64,000 bases of DNA from Planococcaceae bacterium Storch 2/2-2 (GCA_009740415.1 WOYE01000008.1:186001-250000), one strand, 5' to 3'; counted from the stretch's first letter, positions 26,208 through 34,781 are shown. Numbers and translations: made by a program. The notes: generated by a model not told the origin, from the sequence alone.

Positions 26208-26716
26208 AGCGGCAGTCTACAGAACGTCTCGTCTTGATCGCACTGATCACAGCGCTCGCTGTCGCGGGCTCTACCTTCATTTCATTTCCGCTCGGTGTAG
26301 CACGCGCTTACCCGATTCAACATGCGATCAATGTGTTCGCAGCGATTACGATGGGAACGGGTCCTGCCGTTCTCATCGCTTTTTTAGCAGCGCTCGTTCG
26401 AATCGTTCTCGGTACAGGCTCTCTATTAGCTTTTCCAGGTGGTATGATTGGTGCACTGCTCGCTGGGTTAGCGTACCGGTGGACGAAGAAAAAAGGATTC
26501 GCTTTATGTGGCGAAGTGATCGGCACAGGACTGATCGCCTCTTTGTTCGCCGTTCCTTATGCGAAATTGTTAATGGGAACTGAGTTCGGAGCGTTATTTT
26601 TCATTCCTGGTTTTCTTCTATCGAGTGTAACAGGTGCCTTTTTAGGAATTTGGCTCACTTCTTTGCTGCAAAGAACACAAATTCCTACGCAACTCGGTCG
26701 CTTATTTAAATCATAA
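26204..26716 (+). CDS. thiW: ECF transporter S component ThiW
   Basis: Predicted substrate-binding membrane subunit for uptake of the thiazole precursor, working with shared EcfA/EcfT proteins. 170 residues with about five to six membrane helices; the start MKRQSTERLVLIALITAL and FPLGVARAYPIQHAINVFAAITMGTGPA are typical of ThiW. Co-transcribed with thiMDE, which are all salvage enzymes; no de novo thiC or thiG is visible, so the operon rescues precursors from outside. Confidence 0.93.
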   Translation: MKRQSTERLVLIALITALAVAGSTFISFPLGVARAYPIQHAINVFAAITMGTGPAVLIAFLAALVRIVLGTGSLLAFPGGMIGALLAGLAYRWTKKKGFALCGEVIGTGLIASLFAVPYAKLLMGTEFGALFFIPGFLLSSVTGAFLGIWLTSLLQRTQIPTQLGRLFKS

Positions 26717-26727
26717 CTGCCCTCTTT

Positions 26728-26776
26728 AAAAATCGGTATACGAAACGCAATGCATGCGTCGTATACCGATTTTTTA
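26728..26776. terminator. Bidirectional terminator between thiW and the FAD oxidase gene
   Basis: AAAAATCGGTATACGA/TCGTATACCGATTTTT long stem with a small loop and flanking A/T runs. Confidence 0.92.
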
Positions 26777-26788
26777 TAATTTCATTTT

Positions 26789-28183
26789 TCAATGAAGGTG
26801 AATCGATGTCGTTTCAAACATTCTTCCTGGATTCAACAAATCGTTCGGATCTAATATATCTTTCACTTCTTTCATCCACCGAATGCTATTCCGTTCGCTA
26901 AACTGTTCTTCTTTCGGACGTAACGTACATTGAAAAGCGTCCGGTGTCGCTAACATTCCGCCTAACGTTTTCGTCGCTTCAAACAGCTCCTGGATCGCTT
27001 GTTCAATCGCTGAGACGTCGAACTGTTCGAGACGGACGAGTATGGTCGGATGCATCTCTCGACGTCCGACGTGACCGTGTAAAATGAACGGAATGTCGTA
27101 CCGCTCCTTAATTTTCTCAAATTGTTGAAACAGCCGTTCAATATGTCGGTGCGGAATCGTCACTCGGTCAGATACCCTCGTCGTACTCGCCCGTTGCAAG
27201 GCTGCGATGACAATTTCTCGAAGTCGCCAATAAGCGATTTCTTCTTCCTCTGTCGTTGCGATCGAAAGTTCACCGATTTGATAACGTGCACATTCTTTTT
27301 TTACGAGCTCTACTTTCGCATCGACTACGTCAGGGTGGCCGTCTAATCGAACGAGTAAAATGGCACTTTTCGTAACAGGTAATCCGAGCGCTTCCAACTG
27401 CTCGGTGGCAATTACAGTTTCTTGGTCAAACATTTCGATCCGCGTCGGATTGACACCAGATGTTAAAAGCCTTTCGATGGCACTACCGGCATCAATTAAA
27501 TGATCGAACGCTACGCAAAACGTTTTCGTTGCAAGTGGTTTCGGAATGAGGCGGACAAGAACGCGTGTAATGATCCCTAACGTTCCTTTCGAGCCTACTA
27601 TTAAATGGATGAGGTCGTATCCATTTCGATCATCCGCTGACTTTCCTCCTGTTTGAACGATTTGTCCGCTCGCTGTCACAAACTCTAACCCTAAAATGTA
27701 ATCGCCTACACGGCCGTATTTTAACTCATTCGGAGCGTATGTATTGTCAAAGATTTGCTCAGCAATTCGTTCATCCGCTCCAGCTTTTGAAAAAAGTGGA
27801 TAGGAAAGGCCATAACGATTCGCTTCTTCGTTCAAATCATTCGTTAAAACACCAGGACTCATAATCGCTACCGCCTCATCTTCACAAATTTGCAACGTAT
27901 CGGTCCACTCGGAATAGTCGATCACGATGCCGCCTCGCACACATTGCCCACCTAACCCTACTGGCTCTACACCTTTTGTAATGACAGGTACTTTCCACTC
28001 ATTCGCCACTTTTAAAATACCGACAACTTCTTCAGTAGACGTCGGTTGACAGACAGCGTGTGGCCAATGCGTTCCATATGAGCCGTCGAAAGCATAATTG
28101 GATAAGGTACGCCCTTCATAAATTAAGCGATCTTTTGAAATAATTTGCTTTAACTGTTCAACAATTTCTCGTTGCCTTTCCAT
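26789..28183 (-). CDS. FAD-binding oxidoreductase (GlcD / D-lactate dehydrogenase type)
   Basis: 464 residues, PCMH-type FAD domain followed by the FAD-oxidase C domain. Relevant segments are QPTSTEEVVGILKVANEWKVPVITKG near residue 45, VGDYILGLEFVTASGQIVQTGG near 155, LIVGSKGTLGIIT, and HGHVGRREMHPTILV near 385, which corresponds to the metal-binding histidine region. It likely oxidises a 2-hydroxy acid such as D-lactate or glycolate. The usual iron-sulfur partner subunit is absent. ATG 28183 follows the preceding gene's stop by one base, so it forms an operon with the 122-residue protein. Confidence 0.9.
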   Translation of the reverse strand: MERQREIVEQLKQIISKDRLIYEGRTLSNYAFDGSYGTHWPHAVCQPTSTEEVVGILKVANEWKVPVITKGVEPVGLGGQCVRGGIVIDYSEWTDTLQICEDEAVAIMSPGVLTNDLNEEANRYGLSYPLFSKAGADERIAEQIFDNTYAPNELKYGRVGDYILGLEFVTASGQIVQTGGKSADDRNGYDLIHLIVGSKGTLGIITRVLVRLIPKPLATKTFCVAFDHLIDAGSAIERLLTSGVNPTRIEMFDQETVIATEQLEALGLPVTKSAILLVRLDGHPDVVDAKVELVKKECARYQIGELSIATTEEEEIAYWRLREIVIAALQRASTTRVSDRVTIPHRHIERLFQQFEKIKERYDIPFILHGHVGRREMHPTILVRLEQFDVSAIEQAIQELFEATKTLGGMLATPDAFQCTLRPKEEQFSERNSIRWMKEVKDILDPNDLLNPGRMFETTSIHLH

Positions 28184-28184
28184 A

Positions 28185-28553
28185 TCATTCACCTTCCTCA
28201 CTCTGTTGCAATCTTCTTCTCACTCGAAATTGAATGTATATTTTTTTCAACATAGCGTGTACCACTTCGATTCCTTCCACTTTACGAATGGTCGGAAAGA
28301 TTTCTGAACCGAACTGCTCTTCAGGCGTTGCGTCATAAATCGTCACGCGTTCGTCCACTTTCGAACGTTCGATTTTCAAACGAATAATATTCCTTTCTTG
28401 AAAAGCCCCATATAAATAATACGTACCGACAAGAGGACGACCGATATCAACATCGACAGAATAGCGCTCTTGCTCTTCGCTTTCTTCCTCCTCGAATCGA
28501 ATGAACGTAGCATGTCGTAAATAGTAAGTAGCTAAACGCTCTTCTCGTAACAT
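28185..28553 (-). CDS. Hypothetical protein co-transcribed with the FAD oxidoreductase
   Basis: 122 residues, rich in charged residues, with an acidic patch EEEESEEQE near residue 22 and a basic C terminus (RVRRRLQQ). No signal peptide or membrane segment, and no family that I recognise. TATAGGAGGAG is the ribosome-binding site. TACAAT lies upstream at about 28575, compatible with a promoter. The stop is one base before the FAD oxidase start, which suggests a linked role, but nothing in the sequence states what. Confidence 0.72.
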   Translation of the reverse strand: MLREERLATYYLRHATFIRFEEEESEEQERYSVDVDIGRPLVGTYYLYGAFQERNIIRLKIERSKVDERVTIYDATPEEQFGSEIFPTIRKVEGIEVVHAMLKKIYIQFRVRRRLQQSEEGE

Positions 28554-28643
28554 AGACTCTCCTCCTATGACACATTGTACCCGAACTTTACTAGAAGCTC
28601 TATCGAATATGCTATACTTTTAATACTCTTTTATGATAAAGAT

Positions 28644-28676
28644 AAAAAAACGCTCTCACTTTTTGTGAGAACGTTT
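28644..28676 (-). terminator. Terminator of the carboxypeptidase-sortase operon
   Basis: AACGTTCTCAC/GTGAGAGCGTT stem on the minus strand followed by T7; it overlaps the last codons of the sortase gene. Confidence 0.85.
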
Positions 28677-29264
28677 CTTTTTTTCAATGAATTTCGCTTT
28701 AACAGCGACTCGTTCATTTCCGCTAATCGTACACGTAATGAGCGTCAATTCATTTTTATTCGGATCGTCTTCCAACACTTCAATCGCAGTCGGTGGAATG
28801 ACTTCACTACTTTCAATTTCGTACACGTACGTATCTTCACCGACGTGTAAATAAATTTCTTCACCGACCGGTACTTCTGATAAATTACTAAAGTGACGAC
28901 CATCTCGATAACCGCGGTGACCTGCAATAGTAAAGTTTCCTTCACCTGGTTTTTGGTCTTCTTTAATTTCAGTAAGTGCGATACTTAAATTGTACTCGTT
29001 CGTTTCCGGTAATACGCGATGGACAATATCGAGATATGGAATTTCTAATTCCAATGCGTTACGTAAATCCTCTTCTGAAAATGGTAAATCTTCGATTGCA
29101 GAAAGATCAACTTCTTCTCCTTCATCTGCCATAGCGATCAGCGAAATCGCATCTTCTAATGCTTTCGCTTCTTTCGTTGACGTATAATCCATGTAAAGCG
29201 GGTAGGCGATGAGTGCCAATCCGACGACAATCATCACGAGTCCAAACCAACGACGTTTCGTCAT
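28656..29264 (-). CDS. Sortase
   Basis: Transpeptidase that attaches sorting-signal proteins to the cell wall. 202 residues: an N-terminal membrane anchor (residues 7-24), then the sortase barrel with catalytic His116 in IAGHRG, Cys178 in TLITCT and Arg185 in GNERVAVKA. The TLITCT motif fits class A or D sortases. It starts three bases after the stop of a D,D-carboxypeptidase gene and is co-transcribed with it. No LPxTG-type substrate gene is visible in the window. Confidence 0.93.
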   Translation of the reverse strand: MTKRRWFGLVMIVVGLALIAYPLYMDYTSTKEAKALEDAISLIAMADEGEEVDLSAIEDLPFSEEDLRNALELEIPYLDIVHRVLPETNEYNLSIALTEIKEDQKPGEGNFTIAGHRGYRDGRHFSNLSEVPVGEEIYLHVGEDTYVYEIESSEVIPPTAIEVLEDDPNKNELTLITCTISGNERVAVKAKFIEKKKRSHKK

Positions 29265-29267
29265 TCC

Positions 29268-30314
29268 TTATTCCTCCTCGGTAGTAAGGGTAGGGTCTAT
29301 ATATGTTTCGACCAATTCCGTCGTATGTTTAAACTTATACGTATCAAAATCACCGGATCCGTCATTCCAGTTTTGCAAAACCGTCACATATCGATTGCCG
29401 TTGCGCTCAACTGCTGATGAAACACAAGGTCCTGCTTCATACGTAAATCCTGTTTTATAACCACGAACCCCTTCTGTTTCAAAAGGCATTCCTTTCAACA
29501 ACCAGTTCGTCGTCGGCACAACTTCACCATATTCGCTCGTCACCGTCGCAAGTTCTGTGTAATTTAAGATGTCGGGATGTTGTTTAATCGTGTAAGAGAT
29601 GAGCGTCGCTAAATCTCGTGCACTCCCTTTATTATATTCACCATTCACCGTCAATCCGTGCGGATTAATAAAATGAGTATTCGTCATACCGAGCTCCGCA
29701 GCCGTATCGTTCATCCATTGAACGAACGCCGCCTCGATAGCGTGCACGTCGCCATCTGGTGCAATGTCATACGTATCCGCCAACAAGTAAACGAGCGCCA
29801 TCGCTGCATCGTTTCCAGAGTGGACAGCGACTGCTCGGAATAAATAGTCGAGCGTATATTTTTTGTTTTTTTGTAATCCGATCATCGCAATGCCTTCAGC
29901 ATGGTGATGGTCAAAAAAATGTGGTGGCGTCACATACGTCGACTCCCATGAAAGCTTCCCTTCATCGACTGCTTTCATCACTAAATATTGAATCATCGTT
30001 TTAGACATACTCGCTAATCCGAGTGGTGTATCGATATTGTTTGCATAAATGATTTGCTCTTGATCGACATCGACGACAATTTCTGATGACTCCGTCAACT
30101 GTTGTTCTGCTACGTGAAGTGGCTCTTTCCACTGGATGACCCGTTCATCAATCGGCTCCTCTTCCTGAACTACTTCTTCTGCCGTTTGCTCTTCGTGCTC
30201 AGCTGAATCTACTTTCTCAGCTCGTTCGTCACTCTTCCATCCTATAAAAAGAAATGCGCCCCCGACGAGTAAGGCGAGAGTCGCGACAATTATTAGAACG
30301 TTTCGAATGACCAT
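29268..30314 (-). CDS. D-alanyl-D-alanine carboxypeptidase (DacA-like), membrane-anchored
   Basis: Low-molecular-weight penicillin-binding protein that trims the terminal D-Ala from peptidoglycan stem peptides. 348 residues with an N-terminal anchor (5-26), an acidic linker (33-58), and the three catalytic motifs: SMSK at residues 102-105, SGN near 168 and KTG in YKTGFTYEAG near 292. ATG 30314 sits behind GAAAGGA with short spacing; in-frame GTG 30317 is possible. A second, divergent family member lies immediately upstream, and a sortase follows downstream. Confidence 0.92.
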   Translation of the reverse strand: MVIRNVLIIVATLALLVGGAFLFIGWKSDERAEKVDSAEHEEQTAEEVVQEEEPIDERVIQWKEPLHVAEQQLTESSEIVVDVDQEQIIYANNIDTPLGLASMSKTMIQYLVMKAVDEGKLSWESTYVTPPHFFDHHHAEGIAMIGLQKNKKYTLDYLFRAVAVHSGNDAAMALVYLLADTYDIAPDGDVHAIEAAFVQWMNDTAAELGMTNTHFINPHGLTVNGEYNKGSARDLATLISYTIKQHPDILNYTELATVTSEYGEVVPTTNWLLKGMPFETEGVRGYKTGFTYEAGPCVSSAVERNGNRYVTVLQNWNDGSGDFDTYKFKHTTELVETYIDPTLTTEEE

Positions 30315-30385
30315 CACTTCCTTTCTATATCATTCCGTCCTTTTTATTGTACGCAACCCCTATTTCTTTGTCGACTACCCATCGA

Positions 30386-31234
30386 TTATTTCGTATACGT
30401 TTCAATGAGCTCGCGTGCTTTACGAAACTTCTCTTCTTCGTCCTCTTCATGTAAAAGAACGATGACGTAAGAAGTTCCATCGTTTTCACCTGTGACGATA
30501 ACACTATGGCCCGACTGTTCCGTGTAACCCGTCTTTAACCCATTCACACCTTCGTAAGCAAAGTCGCGCCCAGGGATGAGTGCATTCGTCGCCAACAATT
30601 TCGTTCCATTTTTACTCATGACGAATGGACGTGATGTCGTTTCAAAGACAGTTGGATAATCTTTCGCTAAAGCGATCGTTAACTTCCCAAGTTCCTCAGC
30701 AGTCGCCTCATTTTCCATTCCATCTTCTGTCGGTAGTCCCGTTGCATTGTATAGACGAAACGAATCGAAACCTAACGATTTCGCACGCGCTTCTAACCGT
30801 TCGACGAATAAATGCTCATTTCCTTCTAACATGTATGCAATCGCGATCGTTGCATCGTTTGCACTCGCTATTAGCATAAGATCGGTCAACTCACGTAACG
30901 TATACGTTTCGCCCGCATAGAGAAGGCCGGTCGCGCTATTTGGAATTGTAATTTGATCAAGTACGGCTTGTGGAATCGTAATCGTATCATCCCAACTCGC
31001 CCTTCCTGTCGCAACTCGGTTCCATACTTCATAAGCAACGAGTACTTTCGTTAAACTAGCGATCGGCTGAGGACGGTAAGCATTTTTTACATACTGTACA
31101 TTTCCTCCATCTGTCGAGACGAAAATCGCTTCATTCGTAGGATCGATTAACGATCGCAACCGATCTCTCGTTTCTTGTTGAAAAGCGAGAACGAGTACGA
31201 AACCGACGAGCACGAACACAATAATTTTTCTCAT
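30386..31234 (-). CDS. D-alanyl-D-alanine carboxypeptidase, second paralogue
   Basis: 282 residues, a shorter penicillin-binding-protein type carboxypeptidase. Signal or anchor segment at residues 4-18; catalytic motifs SLTK (60-63), SAN near 123 and KTG in GLKTGYTEQSG near 235. It lacks the extended C-terminal domain of DacA. It precedes the larger paralogue and the sortase in the same direction with a gap of 71 bases, so all three may be transcribed together. Paralogues differ strongly, which argues against a recent duplication. Confidence 0.92.
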   Translation of the reverse strand: MRKIIVFVLVGFVLVLAFQQETRDRLRSLIDPTNEAIFVSTDGGNVQYVKNAYRPQPIASLTKVLVAYEVWNRVATGRASWDDTITIPQAVLDQITIPNSATGLLYAGETYTLRELTDLMLIASANDATIAIAYMLEGNEHLFVERLEARAKSLGFDSFRLYNATGLPTEDGMENEATAEELGKLTIALAKDYPTVFETTSRPFVMSKNGTKLLATNALIPGRDFAYEGVNGLKTGYTEQSGHSVIVTGENDGTSYVIVLLHEEDEEEKFRKARELIETYTK

Positions 31235-31292
31235 TCGCTCGATCCCTCCCCCTTCTTCTCAGTTAGGACGTATGAACCGCTTTACAAGTTCT

Positions 31293-31323
31293 AAAAAAGT
31301 GAAGTGCGGGTGCACTTCACTTT
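31293..31323 (-). terminator. Terminator of desKR
   Basis: AAAGTGAAGTGC/GCACTTCACTTT perfect stem followed by T on the minus strand, right at the desR stop. Confidence 0.92.
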
Positions 31324-31933
31324 AACGAAACCAACCTTTTTCTTTAAATCGAGCAATCGCTTCGATTCGATTCCCGACATCGAGCTTATCTAAAATCGTT
31401 GAAATGTAGTTACGGACAGTGCCAGGAGCTAAAAATAACTCTCCTGCAATTTCTTTCGTCGTTTTTCCTTCCGCTACGAGACGCAACACTTCAGACTCTC
31501 GATCCGTGAGTGGATTTTCAATAATTTCATCGTATGCGATATCGATAAGCTCAGGTGCATACATGCGCCGCCCTGCAACGACTGCGCGAATTGCATCGAC
31601 TAATTCCTCAATGGGGCTGTCTTTTAATAAGTAGCCACGCACTCCCGCTTTACGAGCACGTTCAAAATAGCCCGCCCGTGCAAATGTCGTTAAAATCATC
31701 ACTTTACAAGGATGCTCCAACTCGACGAGTCGTTCAGCCGTATCTAACCCTGTTAAAATCGGCATTTCAATGTCCATAATGCAAACATCGGGATTTTTCT
31801 CTTGGACGAGTTGCAATGCCTCTTGTCCATTTTTCGCCATCCCGACGACTTCCATATCATCTTCCATATCAATCAATGAACCGAGTGCCCCGAGCAACAT
31901 TCCTTGGTCTTCTGCTATAACGATTCGTATCAT
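31322..31933 (-). CDS. desR: Response regulator DesR
   Basis: NarL/LuxR-type response regulator that activates the desaturase gene when membranes stiffen in the cold. 203 residues: receiver domain with phospho-acceptor Asp54 in DVCIMDIEMP, the DesR-like opening IAEDQGMLLGALGSLIDMEDDMEVVG, and a C-terminal LuxR helix-turn-helix (TTKEIAGELFLAPGTVRNYI). The similarity to B. subtilis DesR extends along the whole protein. Its start overlaps the desK stop (ATGA), and predicted binding sites lie upstream of des. Confidence 0.95.
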   Translation of the reverse strand: MIRIVIAEDQGMLLGALGSLIDMEDDMEVVGMAKNGQEALQLVQEKNPDVCIMDIEMPILTGLDTAERLVELEHPCKVMILTTFARAGYFERARKAGVRGYLLKDSPIEELVDAIRAVVAGRRMYAPELIDIAYDEIIENPLTDRESEVLRLVAEGKTTKEIAGELFLAPGTVRNYISTILDKLDVGNRIEAIARFKEKGWFR

Positions 31934-33078
31934 ACGTGTTCCTCCTCTACTTGATGTGTAATGACATTCGGAACTTTAATAATTAATGTCGTTCCTTTAT
32001 AACTTTCAATCGATAACGTACCATTTACAAAATGCAAACGTTCCCGCATTCCTTTTAAACCGGTCCCACGATCAATTTCTTCGGGCAACCCAATTCCATC
32101 ATCTTCTACAATCGCAATGAGTTCATTCGGCTTTTGAATGAACGTAATGGAACATTTCGTTGCGCTACTATGTTTCACTACATTGTTTACCGCTTCTTTT
32201 AAACACATACTCAACACATTTTCTGTAATTGTCGGTAATCGCTTAATGACCGCATCCCCTTTAATGACGCAATCCATCTCAGCTGCTGCTAAAATTTGTT
32301 CAATTCTCGGAAGTTCTTCATTCAACGTAATTGCTCGCATCCCAGCTACGAGCTCACGCACTTCTTTTAGAGCGATGCGCGCCGTTTCCCGAATGTCTTT
32401 AATTTCGTTTTTCGCTCGCTCTGGATCTTTTTCAACTAATCGATAAGCTAGATCGCTTTTAAGGCCGATCAACGACAATTTTTGCCCGAGCGTATCGTGT
32501 AAATCGCGTGCGATTCGTTCACGCTCTGCAATAATATGGAGCGCTGAAATTTGCTCTTTTGCCGTCTCTAATTGACCTTCCAAATTTTCACGACGGTGGC
32601 GGTTGTACAAGTTAAACGGCAATAAAATCGCACCGATCACTGTAATAATGATGAAAGGGATTTGTGGTAAAAACAAGTCGAGGTCGATGAAAAATCCGAC
32701 GACGAGTGCAATGATCGTCAACCCTAAATGCAAACCGTACATGATGAAAAATCCGACCGTATGCTGAATTTTACCGATGAAAAATGCAATGAAAATACTG
32801 AAATAGACGTAGCCGAACAGTAAAGTCATCGTTAAATGAATGACGATTTCAAAACTGATCCACATGTAAACGAGTCCACTTCTCGATTTCGTTGAAAAAT
32901 AATACGATAAAAAGAACAGCAATAACGAAGCGATTCCGATACTTATTTCGATAATGGAAGAAGATCGGAATATGAAGAAAAATGGCAGCAAGCAAAAAAT
33001 AATCCAAATGTAAATACTGAGCCACGGACTACCTGGTACAATTTTATACCATTGTTGGTTTTCATCGATTCTCGTCAC
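31930..33078 (-). CDS. desK: Sensor histidine kinase DesK (membrane-fluidity thermosensor)
   Basis: Membrane kinase/phosphatase that senses bilayer thickness and order and controls DesR. About five membrane helices occupy residues 15-160, followed by a coiled linker (RRENLEGQLETAKEQISAL), the HisKA_3 phosphorylation site RDLHDTLGQKLSLIGLKSDL (His near residue 194) and the HATPase domain. The kinase core is very close to DesK of B. subtilis. GTG 33078 is preferred over GTG 33084 because GGAGGGG then has normal spacing. It overlaps desR and follows des. Confidence 0.94.
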   Translation of the reverse strand: MTRIDENQQWYKIVPGSPWLSIYIWIIFCLLPFFFIFRSSSIIEISIGIASLLLFFLSYYFSTKSRSGLVYMWISFEIVIHLTMTLLFGYVYFSIFIAFFIGKIQHTVGFFIMYGLHLGLTIIALVVGFFIDLDLFLPQIPFIIITVIGAILLPFNLYNRHRRENLEGQLETAKEQISALHIIAERERIARDLHDTLGQKLSLIGLKSDLAYRLVEKDPERAKNEIKDIRETARIALKEVRELVAGMRAITLNEELPRIEQILAAAEMDCVIKGDAVIKRLPTITENVLSMCLKEAVNNVVKHSSATKCSITFIQKPNELIAIVEDDGIGLPEEIDRGTGLKGMRERLHFVNGTLSIESYKGTTLIIKVPNVITHQVEEEHV

Positions 33079-33120
33079 ATGCACCCCTCCTTACTCTCTT
33101 TAGTGTAACAAGCGAAAAAG

Positions 33121-33156
33121 AAAACGACCATCTTCTAGAGATAGAAGATAGTCGTC
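33121..33156 (-). terminator. Terminator between des and desK
   Basis: ACGACTATCTTCT/AGAAGATGGTCGT stem with one G-T pair, followed by TTTTC on the minus strand. It separates des output from the constitutive desKR genes. Confidence 0.8.
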
Positions 33157-33161
33157 GCCTG

Positions 33162-34208
33162 TTAGGAAGCACTCACGCGTCCTCTTTCTTTTAAAGCGTT
33201 AAACTCTCCACGTTCGAGACGCTCTCTCATCTCTTTAAACGTAATGAACGCTTTTTTATCGTTATCGTATAACTTATACTTCAATGATCGTAAACTCGAA
33301 CCGATCGTAATTTTTGTCGCTTGTTGAAGAGGTTCGATATTTTCGTGAGCATCCTCTAAGTGGTAATTCGGGACACGAGGTGCCAAATGGTGAACGTGAT
33401 GGAAACCAATGTTTCCGGTCATAAATTGAAGCACTTTAGGAAGCTCGTAGTATGAACTGCCATCGATTGCTGCTTTCACGTAATTCCACTCGCCTTGCTC
33501 TTCGAAATATGAATCTTCGAACGTATGTTGGATGAAGAAGAGCCAAATACCAGCACCGGCTGCAACGAACATGATCGTTCCTTGAATTGCTAAAAATGGT
33601 ACAACGCCAATCCACATCATCATTAAGCCATAAATGAGTACGATCGCTGCGTTTGTTAAATGGGTATTCCAAAACTCTTTCGGACGAACACCTTTTCGGT
33701 TGAAACGGTTCGATACTAAAATTAAGTAAAGCGGCCCGAATCCAAACATGACGATCGGATTTCGGTACAAACGATAGCCGAGGCGCGTCCACTTGTTCGC
33801 AGCCGCATATTCTTCAATCGTCATTACCCAAATGTCTCCCGTTCCACGTTTATCAAGGTTAGAACTCGTTGCGTGGTGAATCGAATGCTCTCGTTTCCAC
33901 TGTTCGTACGGGAATAACGTCATAATCCCTGTCAATGTTCCGACGAAATCGGTCGCTTTTTTACTTTTGAAAAATGATCCGTGTGTACAATCGTGGAAAA
34001 TAATAAATGTTCGAACGACAAATCCTGCGGCTACGACAGCGACTGGAATCATTAACCAAAATGACAACTGATACGCTTCATAAGCGATATACCATAAGAT
34101 GAAAAATGGTGGAATTGTATTGATCAATTGCCATACACTTTTCTTCGTATCACACTTGGCATATGGGGCTACACTTTTATGCAACTCTTTCGTTTGCTGC
34201 TTACTCAT
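33162..34208 (-). CDS. des: Acyl-lipid fatty acid desaturase
   Basis: Integral membrane di-iron desaturase that introduces a double bond into membrane phospholipid acyl chains after cold shock. The three histidine boxes are HDCTHGSF, HSIHHA and HHVHH, set among four to six membrane helices. ATG 34208 (MSKQQTKELHK) with AAAAGGAGAGA is chosen over the far upstream start at 34301, giving 348 residues as in B. subtilis Des. It is followed by its regulators desK and desR; activation would be through DesR sites upstream. Confidence 0.94.
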   Translation of the reverse strand: MSKQQTKELHKSVAPYAKCDTKKSVWQLINTIPPFFILWYIAYEAYQLSFWLMIPVAVVAAGFVVRTFIIFHDCTHGSFFKSKKATDFVGTLTGIMTLFPYEQWKREHSIHHATSSNLDKRGTGDIWVMTIEEYAAANKWTRLGYRLYRNPIVMFGFGPLYLILVSNRFNRKGVRPKEFWNTHLTNAAIVLIYGLMMMWIGVVPFLAIQGTIMFVAAGAGIWLFFIQHTFEDSYFEEQGEWNYVKAAIDGSSYYELPKVLQFMTGNIGFHHVHHLAPRVPNYHLEDAHENIEPLQQATKITIGSSLRSLKYKLYDNDKKAFITFKEMRERLERGEFNALKERGRVSAS

Positions 34209-34277
34209 GACGCTCTCTCCTTTTTTCTTACTCTGTACAACTATCATAAGAAATATTAAGACCACGTCATAGGCGCA

Positions 34278-34308
34278 CATGTCATCTCTTTCACATGACA
34301 AATGTCAT
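34278..34308 (-). promoter_or_regulatory. DesR operators upstream of des
   Basis: ATGACA-AA-TGTCAT dyad (34295-34308) plus a further CATGTCAT (34278-34285) and CGTCAT (34265-34270), the same half-site as the known Pdes operators (TCAT/ATGA). They sit upstream of a weak promoter (TATGAC about 34263, 17 bases, TATGAT about 34240), as expected for an activator-dependent gene. Confidence 0.8.
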
Positions 34309-34311
34309 ATT

Positions 34312-34342
34312 AAAAACGCTCCCCCTGCCACGGAAGAGCGTT
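34312..34342 (-). terminator. Terminator after the truncated lipoprotein
   Basis: AACGCTC/GAGCGTT stem followed by T5 on the minus strand. Confidence 0.7.
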
Positions 34343-34348
34343 CTTCTC

Positions 34349-34648
34349 TTACTTAATATCAATGACTTCAAAAATGTTAGCAACACGTTCGACTTCGATT
34401 CGCACATCTTCTGCCGGGATTTTTCCCTCTACTCCACCTTGTGCTAGTGTGTACGCACCTTTGTACGTCTCAGGTCGCACAACTTTCCATCCTTCCAACC
34501 CATTCTTACTTAAATCCGTTGTAATGTTTAGTTTTTCCTCAGGTGATGGATAATACGTAATCGATGCTTCGTTCAACTTGATAAAGTCACTCACTTGTTC
34601 CTCAGTCGGTTCTGTCTCACCCGGTTGTTCTGGTTTGCTATTCTCGCT
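34349..34648 (-). pseudogene. Headless lipoprotein-like gene fragment
   Basis: The frame is open from 34648 down to a stop at 34349. Its first part reads SKPEQPGETEPTEEQVSD, the Pro/Glu-rich linker that usually follows a lipobox cysteine, then an 80-residue domain I do not recognise. The in-frame codon at 34649-34651 is TGA, and upstream lies an intron-like RNA element instead of a signal peptide. A GTG at 34594 with GAGGAAC in front could still start an 81-residue cytosolic product (MSDFIKLNEAS). I think this is the 3' part of a gene cut by an insertion and deletion, but expression of the short form cannot be excluded. Confidence 0.6.
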
Positions 34649-34717
34649 TCATAAAAAGTGCCACCTTTTCATTAGACGAGCCTACACCGTACGTGCGCTT
34701 TTCAACGCATACGGCGT
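34641..34717 (-). mobile_element. Group II intron remnant (domains V and VI, class C-like)
   Basis: On the minus strand, 34717 to 34684 is a 34-nucleotide hairpin of the exact domain V form: it starts ACGCCGTATGCG, has a GAAA tetraloop and ends CGCACGTACGGTGT with the typical two-base bulge. The catalytic triad is CGC, as in bacterial class C introns, rather than AGC. A second hairpin resembling domain VI (34682-34645, stem ATGAAAAGGTG/CACTTTTTAT) follows. GTGCG, the usual intron 5' end, occurs at 34775-34771 just beyond the ytxJ terminator, but domains I-IV and the reverse transcriptase are absent. Confidence 0.72.
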
Positions 34718-34781
34718 GCCATCAGTTTCTTTTCCCTCCTTTCATTGTACCATTTTTTTCATCGTTTACTCGCACTCCATC

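Noticed and set aside
34702-34722. Short frame ATG-GCA-CGC behind GGAGGG as the true start of the lipoprotein
   Set aside because: It ends after six codons and lies inside the intron domain V hairpin; it is not in frame with the lipoprotein-like sequence.
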